The position numbers and the translations under genes are program-made. The notes under the pieces were generated by a model. The model had not been told where the DNA came from, ran no database searches, and saw nothing but the letters and a program-made list of their open reading frames with translations. 10,921 nucleotides of DNA from Phoronis ovalis (taxonomy: Eukaryota; Phoronida; Phoronidae): positions 5,696 to 16,616 of the forward strand of contig JAOXYB010023292.1 in NCBI GenBank assembly GCA_028565635.1, in the 5' to 3' direction. Below, piece after piece: positions 6,701-10,921 of this stretch (position 1 is the stretch's first letter; each line of letters begins with the position of its first letter).

Positions 6701-8560
6701 GCAGTACTCCGCCATGATTTGAAATGAATATAACAATAAATAAGTAAAATAATTGTAATGTCAATAAATAAAATGTAACACACTTGAAATAAAATGAACA
6801 TAACGGACAAATGAACAATCATATAAGAATGGCCAACATGTTAATTTAACATGTTGTCTTAATAAATTCCTACTTTTATTTTTATCAGCAACAGGTTTAT
6901 TTTTATCCTCACAAACTTTATTTCTGGAACAGATTTTCAAATGAGTGGGAGCCGTAGTGAAACATGCAAAAGAAAATACCTGAATCATTTTTTTACTAAA
7001 ACATATCGTGTGAAAACTTAAAATTAAAGAAAATATAAAATATATAGGAAGTTGAAATTAATCATGTTAATTAAAACAAATATTTTGTTAATGTTGGATA
7101 AAGTAGCAAGCATAGACTTCTAGGTTATCCAGTATTACTTTGGCACTAGTATCTGAGACTACTATTTTTCGTTAATGTTTTCGTTAACAATAAATACTAT
7201 AACAATTTATTTTTATATTTTAGGTTATTAAGTGAAGGAGAAAAGCGTCCATTTGTTGATGAAGCTGAGCGTCTTCGTCTTCAGCACAAGAAAGATCATC
7301 CCGAATATAAGTACCAGCCTAGGCGTAGAAAACCTCTCAAAGGTTCAACTAATGGTAACAATGACAGTCAAGGACAACTTTCTCCAGGTAAGTACAAATA
7401 CTTTTATGAACGTGAACTTATTATTAATAAACCTTGTGCAGAGCCAAGCAGTATATCTACAATTCATTCTCCTACTTTTGTTTCGATTTTAATATCAAGC
7501 TCCATCTTGTGAATGTTGCTAAAAAAACGTCTCCATTATTACAGGTTTGATATACAAAGCTCTTCAAGATGATCATTCACGTGCTACAGACTGCATGATG
7601 AACAGTCCAGGACAGAATACCAATCACCATGGTCCTCCCACACCACCAACTACACCCAACCAGCAGGAGGTCTTGATGAAGATGGCAAAAGCTGCAGGTA
7701 ACAGGCAATTTTATTTACACTGGTGATTAGCAGGGTTTTAAGAAAGGAAACAGACCTTAAGTTATTACAGGGTATACAAGAATTTTTCAGCAACATTGTA
7801 ATACAATAGTGCAAATTTGCAGAACCAAAGCCATTCGTGTACCATTTTGACAGCAAGCTTTCACCATGTTCCTATTTCGTGATATAATTACATCCGAATG
7901 CAATGGAATCCATCTTTTAATCAATTTTTTTGTAATATTTTATTAGGTCATGGTATTGACTTTAGTCGTGTGGACGTTGGACATCTGAGTGCCGAAGTGA
8001 ACATAGACAACATCGATAATGAAGAACTGGATCAATATCTTCCTAGTAACCGTCACCATAGTAATTACCCACCTACAACATCAGCAACATGGATGAGTGC
8101 ATATCGTATGGCAGTATCACATGATAACCGTCACCATGGTTACATGTCAACCAATGGAAATTTGCCACATCAGGATAATCATGCATATAATATCCCATCC
8201 AACCATCATTCACCAAATGGCGTCCATGATAACCAAAACCAATATGCTACATTAGCGACAGCCAATCACAACTCACCATTGAGCATTCCAAGCAATATGT
8301 CTACCTCATATCACAGTGATTCTGAATTGGGCCCACAGTGTGATGTGAAGGTCGAGATGGTGACTCCACCTCAATACCAGCGTGACCAGAAATACAACTA
8401 CGAAATCCAGTCCACTCATGGTCAATACCAAGATCAATATCCAACAGCAACAACACATTACTATCCTCAGGAATGTTATAGCTCTACTATGTCCTCTTCC
8501 AACAATCTGCTTGTAACAGTAAATGGTAATGGCCAGTGGGATAGGTATTCTAGGCCATGA
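3475..8560 (+). CDS. SoxE: SoxE transcription factor (Sox8/9/10 class), complete coding region, four exons
   Basis: Joined exons 3475-3785, 7224-7387, 7545-7697 and 7947-8560 give 1242 nt, 413 codons plus TGA. The product is a nuclear HMG-box factor that binds WWCAAWG-type sites, bends DNA and controls cell-fate programmes; vertebrate members act in neural crest, cartilage, glia and gonad. Domains in order: Ser-rich N-terminus (1-24); dimerisation domain typical of SoxE (about 31-62, with [17 protein letters not shown]); HMG box (about 65-136, [20 protein letters not shown]); basic nuclear-localisation stretch RRRK (137-140); K-A-L-Q block (163-166); GPPTPPTTP (188-196); K2/TAM-like region (213-242, ending DQYLP); and a long His/Asn/Gln/Tyr-rich C-terminal transactivation region ending SRP. 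The dimerisation domain and the DQYLP region separate it from SoxB, C, D and F. The length is a little below vertebrate Sox8/9/10. The ATG is fixed by an in-frame TAA at 3463-3465 and has A at -3. All splice sites are GT-AG. Confidence 0.95.
4000..4017. promoter_or_regulatory. SOX site next to RUNX-like site in SoxE intron 1
   Basis: CATTGTT at 4000-4006 is the exact reverse complement of the SOX consensus AACAATG. Four bases later GACCACA at 4011-4017 matches the Runt-domain core RACCRCA. SOX9 and RUNX factors act on shared enhancers in vertebrate skeletal cells, and SoxE genes can autoregulate, so the pairing is plausible. It is motif evidence only, 215 bp into the intron. Confidence 0.25.
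6834..6856. repeat. Perfect 23-nt palindrome in SoxE intron 1
   Basis: Two 11-bp arms (CAACATGTTAA and its complement) flank a single T at 6845, with no mismatch. Each arm itself contains the 8-bp palindrome AACATGTT, so the element is two copies of a dyad in inverted order. AACATGTT resembles half-sites of p53/p63-type (RRRCWWGYYY) and Grainyhead-type factors; the match is incomplete at the outer positions. It could form a hairpin in RNA or a binding site for a dimer or tetramer. Confidence 0.6.
7075..7089. promoter_or_regulatory. Inverted AACAAA pair with 3-bp spacer, SoxE-dimer-like
   Basis: AACAAA at 7075-7080 and TTTGTT at 7084-7089 are perfect inverted copies separated by TAT. SoxE proteins bind paired, head-to-head SOX motifs with short spacers through their dimerisation domain. 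Each half lacks the final G of the AACAAAG consensus, so affinity may be modest. The pair lies 134 bp upstream of exon 2. In AT-rich DNA chance occurrence is a real possibility. Confidence 0.25.
7224..7387 (+). CDS. SoxE: SoxE exon 2: second half of HMG box and basic tail
   Basis: This 164-nt exon completes Arg104 and encodes residues 105-158 plus the first base of Gly159 (phase 1), ending CCAG|GTAAGT. It holds HMG helix 3 and the C-terminal tail: [13 protein letters not shown][18 protein letters not shown], nearly identical to vertebrate SoxE. R137-K140 is the second nuclear-localisation signal. After it comes a short Gly/Asn/Ser/Gln linker. The other long reading frame across this segment is a shadow in a different frame. 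Confidence 0.93.
7388..7544 (+). other. SoxE: SoxE intron 2 (157 bp, phase 1)
   Basis: The donor is GTAAGTAC and the acceptor CCATTATTACAG. It is short and AT-rich. If retained, the SoxE frame would run to a TGA near the end of the intron (7510-7512), removing the whole C-terminal half. Vertebrate SoxE genes have their second intron further downstream, just before the GPPTPPTTP motif, so this position differs. Confidence 0.88.
7545..7697 (+). CDS. SoxE: SoxE exon 3: K-A-L-Q block and GPPTPPTTP motif, symmetric exon
   Basis: This 153-nt exon encodes residues 160-209 with split Gly codons at both ends (phase 1 to phase 1). It begins L-I-Y-K-A-L-Q-D-D, aligned with the 'IFKALQAD' block of vertebrate Sox9, and continues to G188-P-P-T-P-P-T-T-P196, one of the best-conserved SoxE motifs. 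In vertebrate SOX9 this motif is a GSK3/FBW7-type phosphodegron (T-P-x-x-S/T); here T191-P-P-T-T195 followed by P196 keeps that pattern. Because the exon is a multiple of three and each junction reads G|GT, skipping it would keep the frame and all other domains. Whether it is skipped in life is unknown. Confidence 0.92.
7698..7946 (+). other. SoxE: SoxE intron 3 (249 bp, phase 1)
   Basis: The donor is GTAACAGG, weaker than the other two because the consensus G at +5 is absent, and the acceptor TTTTATTAG ends at 7946. Vertebrate Sox8/9/10 have no intron at this place. The weak donor after exon 3 would fit regulated inclusion of that exon. Nothing else was recognised inside. Confidence 0.87.
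7947..8560 (+). CDS. SoxE: SoxE exon 4: K2/TAM-like domain and C-terminal transactivation region
   Basis: It encodes residues 211-413 and the stop. I213-D-F-S-R-V-D-V-G aligns with the vertebrate SOX9 block around 'DFRDVDIGELSSDV', and E236-L-D-Q-Y-L-P242 with 'EFDQYLP', the conserved middle transactivation segment. The rest is rich in His, Asn, Gln, Ser and Tyr, as expected for a flexible activation domain. V343-K-V-E346 is a textbook sumoylation motif, at a place comparable to the C-terminal SUMO site of vertebrate Sox9/10. The protein ends Q-W-D-R-Y-S-R-P, resembling the vertebrate ending H-W-E-Q...Y...S/T-R-P. A 13-bp direct repeat (8047-8059 and 8125-8137) encodes N-R-H-H twice. The ATG at 7898 is intronic and is not a real start. 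Confidence 0.94.
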
Positions 8561-8858
8561 ACAGTTTCACTGACGGACAATGTGTTCCATGATCTCATTT
8601 TGCATTCATTTGTTCATTGATGTTTGGAAATAAGGCGTAAAGTTCCAAATGTGGCCATATTAACTAATGCTGTATCAAGTCTGTATCTCATGATGTCTTT
8701 TTATTGTGATAACATTTTGACAAGACATCCATGTAGATGATTTGTATATTGAAAGAACTGACATTTAACCATTGTAACTATTAATAGACAGTGGATTGTC
8801 CACATCTTTTCATCCTTTTATTACACGTTATAGCAATGTTCCGGTGTGCAAAAGTCAC

Positions 8859-8866
8859 TGTACATA
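8859..8866 (+). promoter_or_regulatory. Pumilio response element in the SoxE 3'UTR
   Basis: TGTACATA matches the PUF-protein consensus TGTANATA at every position and is on the transcript strand, upstream of both polyadenylation signals, so every 3'UTR form would carry it. PUF proteins shorten poly-A tails and repress translation. Function is inferred from the motif. Confidence 0.35.
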
Positions 8867-8978
8867 AGAAATTTATCATTCCAAATACGAGTTAAAAATC
8901 TGCAAGTTATGCCATAAGTGTGCTAGAAACGTGTGAAGTTTTATTAATTTTTTGTGCTGTGTATAGTTGCTGCAGAGT

Positions 8979-8984
8979 AATAAA
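8979..8984 (+). terminator. Proximal polyadenylation signal AATAAA
   Basis: AATAAA in GTAATAAAAGCC, 419 nt after the stop codon, is followed about 20-35 bases later by a TGTTTGTTAACATGTG stretch that could serve as the GU-rich downstream element. It would give the shorter SoxE mRNA. Confidence 0.5.
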
Positions 8985-9283
8985 AGCCTAGAAGTGTAAA
9001 AAAATGTTTGTTAACATGTGATGAAAGCTGTTAGCATCTTTAGTAATTTAAAATGAACAATTGCAGGTACTTGTTATAAAATCTAAAACATCAAAATATG
9101 TTCGTTTGTCTTGGTTGGTCAGATTAGAAAGCTGATGCATTTTATTTAATTTATATAGAAAATAGATGAGGCATTAGGAGATAGTATTTATACTTTTAAA
9201 TTAATTTTATTGAACTATTGTATTTTTTCTTTTCAAGTATTATTTGAATTATATCTGAATTAATTGTACATCTTTGAAACATT

Positions 9284-9289
9284 AATAAA
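9284..9289 (+). terminator. Distal polyadenylation signal AATAAA
   Basis: AATAAA in ATTAATAAAGTAA is followed within 15-40 bases by TTGGTTTT and TTTTTTGTGTATA, a strong GU/U-rich downstream element. Cleavage would be near 9300-9310. This looks like the main end of the SoxE transcript. Confidence 0.6.
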
Positions 9290-9309
9290 GTAATATAACT
9301 TAACTTGGT

Positions 9310-10336
9310 TTTATATCTTTTTTGTGTATATACCTTAAGTAAATATTTAAGAGCTAACAAAACACACTTCCTGTGTTAAAAAGCTTACCCAGGAAAATTG
9401 GTTATTTGATCCTCTTGTTAAGTACTACCTTGAGACAGCTCACCTTTGAAAATTTTGAAGTTACAAAAATTAATTTTATTTTGAATGCCGAATGAAACAT
9501 GTCTACTCTTCAGTTAGTAAAAACATGATTGAAAGATAAGTAGACATCAAAAAGTTTTAATTTTTGGTTTACACACATACTCATAGCATGAATGCAATGT
9601 GGCTTGTGCTTATCAGTTTCATGAAGTGTAATGGTCAATATAATCAACAGCAAAAAGAAACATTGACAGCTTTGGGTATACCTGAATTAAAGTTTAGAAC
9701 TTGAAAATTACAACATAATGATGGCAATTATTTTTGAACAGCAATCGTGTAAAGGAAAGAAATCGTTTGTTTGGTAACTTCCAACTAAAGCAGACAGCTC
9801 TGATCAGAATAAACACAGATTATAAAACTTCTACATAAACTTTTCACCTCCAAATTCAGAATTAAAAGTTCACAGGGATTATGTGACATCTACAGTTTAC
9901 TTAGAGTGGGATACATTTGGCAGGCAAACTTGTTTTAGGTGATTACTGTCTTGAAATCAAAAATTCAGCCACGAAATCAATAAAGAGTCGAAAGTAACAG
10001 TGAAATCAACAATATTACAGCAGATTCAGGGTGCTTTGAAATAAGGATGTTGTGAACTTTAGCTTTTTTGTTTTGAAATTAGAAACATTTAGTATTCATA
10101 TTTTATAGCCGTTTTCCTGCAAAACAGAATGTTGTCATCAATTCTTTGCATCATCTCTATTTTGCATCACGTTTTCCAAATTGAATTCATACTTCACATC
10201 GTCCCGAGTGGTATTCCCCTCCTCTGCTGCAACACACACACACACAACTTGAAGTTGATCCAACTGAAATTACAAACATCCCAAAATTAATGGCTTGACC
10301 TTCAATATCACAAAACCTACACATAATAACTTGTAA
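9310..10336. other. Noncoding region downstream of SoxE
   Basis: This is about 1 kb of AT-rich sequence after the probable transcript end. No coding exon, RNA gene or transposon was recognised on either strand. The only clear structure is a short (AC)7 run at 10232-10246. The small open frames further right are produced by the tandem repeats and are not genes. Confidence 0.6.
10232..10246. repeat. (AC)7 microsatellite
   Basis: Seven AC units plus a trailing A form a pure dinucleotide run. It is short, but long enough to vary in length between individuals. Confidence 0.85.
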
Positions 10337-10419
10337 ATTATGTGTCTCTACCAAGCTGCTTACCACACAGCAAAGTCTATTATGTGTCTCTACCAAGCTG
10401 CTTACCACACAGCAAGTCT
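10337..10419. repeat. 42-bp tandem duplication, two copies
   Basis: The unit starting ATTATGTGTCTCTACC occupies 10337-10378 and is repeated at 10379-10419. The copies are identical except for one missing A in copy 2 (AGCAAAGTCT against AGCAAGTCT). The third unit starts with ATT and then diverges. Near identity in noncoding DNA indicates a recent slippage or duplication event. Each unit contains TTACCACA, also found in the repeat core further right, perhaps by chance. Confidence 0.92.
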
Positions 10420-10621
10420 ATTAAACTAGCATTGGGAAGCCTACTACTTTTAATTGTTTCTTTATTGTGGAATTCACAAAAAACGAAATTGAAACTTTTT
10501 CCAGCAATTCCATCTGAAACCATAAACGCGGGGACTAAAAATACCTTTGCAGTTTTATTACATATTGACACAACTAAGATTTAACACAATACAAAACGAC
10601 TAACTATCCCAGTACTCATAT

Positions 10622-10921
10622 CCCGGGGGGGGTACTGCCATTCCAAGTCAATATATATATGTGCCGCCCAATAGGCTCCCTTTTTCAGCTCCCGCATTTA
10701 CCACAGGGTATATTCTCATGCTTCTCACAGCCTTATTTACAACAGGGTATACTTTTTTGTTGGACATTTACCGCAGGGTATATTTTCAAAAAATATTCGT
10801 TTACCACAGGGTGTATTTCTTGGAAAACGCAGTTACAACAGGTATGAAAAATTAAAGTTCGTAAATTTTTCCATATTTATTTACCACAGGGTATATAATT
10901 TACAAGTGAATTTTACACAGG
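10622..10921. mobile_element. Dispersed repeat element with G8 run and internal tandem cores, cut by the window end
   Basis: The left edge is marked by an abrupt CCC plus eight G (10622-10632) and TACT, in an AT-rich setting. An (AT)n stretch, a GTGCCGCCC block (10661-10669) and then tandem cores follow. Elements with a G-run, a TACT, a GTGCCGCCC-like block and tandem GGGTAT units are, from memory, scattered through marine invertebrate genomes; I cannot verify the family here. No transposase coding or terminal inverted repeat is visible. A non-autonomous element with central tandem repeats (Helitron-like or MITE-like) is one possibility. Confidence 0.5.
10697..10921. repeat. Degenerate minisatellite with 16-bp core TTTACCACAGGGTATA
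   Basis: Core copies start at 10697, 10736, 10767, 10800, about 10832, 10880 and 10912 (the last cut by the window end). Copies 1 and 6 are exact; copy 2 has CAACA for CCACA; copy 3 has CCGCA; copy 4 has GGGTGTA; copy 5 is shortened; copy 7 lacks one C. Start-to-start distances are 39, 31, 33, 32, 48 and 32 bp. The cores are well kept, while the AT-rich linkers differ in both sequence and length. Translated, the array gives short T-G-Y or R-V-Y-F repeats in several frames, but stops and indels argue against a protein. Confidence 0.8.

Larger units (their letters stand above)
3786..7223 (+). other. SoxE: SoxE intron 1 (3438 bp, phase 2)
   Basis: The donor is GTAAGT at 3786 and the acceptor TTTTATATTTTAG ends at 7223. 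No exon, RNA gene or intact transposon was recognised on either strand; short open frames such as those at 6270-6470 and 6761-6988 are on the wrong strand, low in complexity and match nothing known. Landmarks inside are a SOX+RUNX motif cluster (4000-4017), an AACCACA (4274-4280), a CACGTG (4929-4934), a degenerate tRNA-like B-box (6638-6648), a perfect 23-nt palindrome (6834-6856), and an inverted pair of AACAAA motifs (7075-7089). Long first introns of developmental regulators often hold enhancers, so these are worth conservation testing. Confidence 0.85.
8561..9305 (+). other. SoxE: SoxE 3'UTR (end estimated)
   Basis: This is AT-rich noncoding sequence after the TGA, about 420 nt long to the first polyadenylation signal and about 745 nt to the second. 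It contains a perfect Pumilio-type element TGTACATA at 8859-8866 and a near match TGTATATT around 8742, both of the kind that allow translational repression. No long open frame or hairpin was recognised. The exact end is inferred from the signal at 9284-9289 and the GT/T-rich stretch after it. Confidence 0.6.

Noticed and set aside
7232-7492. 86-codon plus-strand frame starting with ATG inside SoxE exon 2
   Set aside because: It overlaps the HMG-coding exon in another frame and runs into intron 2. The SoxE frame is clearly the coding one.
7650-7856. Minus-strand 68-codon frame opposite exon 3 and intron 3
   Set aside because: It is antisense to the conserved GPPTPPTTP coding sequence and shows no domain.
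7898-7946. Upstream extension of exon 4 from an ATG at 7898
   Set aside because: The stretch is T-rich intron leading into a clean TTTTATTAG acceptor, and the SoxE similarity begins exactly after it.
10187-10584. Open frames on both strands with an apparent duplicated peptide
   Set aside because: The duplicated peptide is the 42-bp tandem repeat read through; the rest is AT-rich or the AC microsatellite, with no known domain.
10625-10632. G8 run as a G-quadruplex
   Set aside because: A single run without three further G-tracts nearby cannot form an ordinary intramolecular quadruplex.
10659-10855. Two overlapping plus-strand open frames with T-G-Y and R-V-Y-F repeats
   Set aside because: They arise from the tandem cores. 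Copies fall in different frames, there is no conserved fold, and the array is interrupted by indels.
10697-10921. Regular repeats with variable spacers, resembling a CRISPR array
   Set aside because: This is animal DNA with introns. The repeat core is only 16 bp, is degenerate, and linker lengths vary from about 15 to 32 bp. There are no cas genes.

Overview
The window is animal nuclear DNA. Protein-coding exons are interrupted by GT-AG introns, the flanks are long and AT-rich, and there are AATAAA polyadenylation signals and retrotransposon debris. The one complete gene is a SoxE-class transcription factor, the single-copy invertebrate counterpart of vertebrate Sox8/9/10, so the source is a bilaterian. 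The protein keeps nearly every vertebrate SoxE landmark. A marine invertebrate, perhaps a deuterostome such as a hemichordate, would fit, but the sequence alone does not settle the phylum.

Layout. Positions 1-401 are part of intron 1 of a minus-strand alpha-L-fucosidase gene (GH29). This intron carries a relic of a non-LTR retrotransposon reverse transcriptase at its left edge. Positions 402-766 are fucosidase exon 1, with start codon, signal peptide and the first conserved GH29 blocks; the rest of that gene lies to the left of the window. Positions 767-3474 are a 2.7 kb divergent intergenic region between fucosidase and SoxE. It contains a strong CTCF-like site, MiT/TFE-like and MYB-like motifs, and two GGCGG + AACCACA pairs just upstream of SoxE. 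Positions 3475-8560 are the SoxE coding region: four exons, 413 codons, with introns of 3438, 157 and 249 bp. A 3'UTR follows with two polyadenylation signals (8979 and 9284). Positions 9310-10921 are noncoding and repeat-bearing: a short (AC)n run, a recent 42-bp tandem duplication, and at the right edge a repeat element with a G8 run and at least seven degenerate copies of a 16-bp core.

How the parts relate. The two genes have unrelated jobs (lysosomal sugar hydrolysis and developmental transcription control) and are transcribed away from each other, so the intergenic region must hold both promoters. A CTCF-type boundary nearer the fucosidase side would make sense there but is inferred from motif match only. 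No new molecular system is evident. The most interesting leads are the in-frame skippable SoxE exon 3 carrying the conserved TPPTTP phosphodegron-like motif, the CTCF-like site, the MiT/TFE-like E-boxes around fucosidase exon 1, a perfect 23-nt palindrome in SoxE intron 1, and the terminal repeat element.
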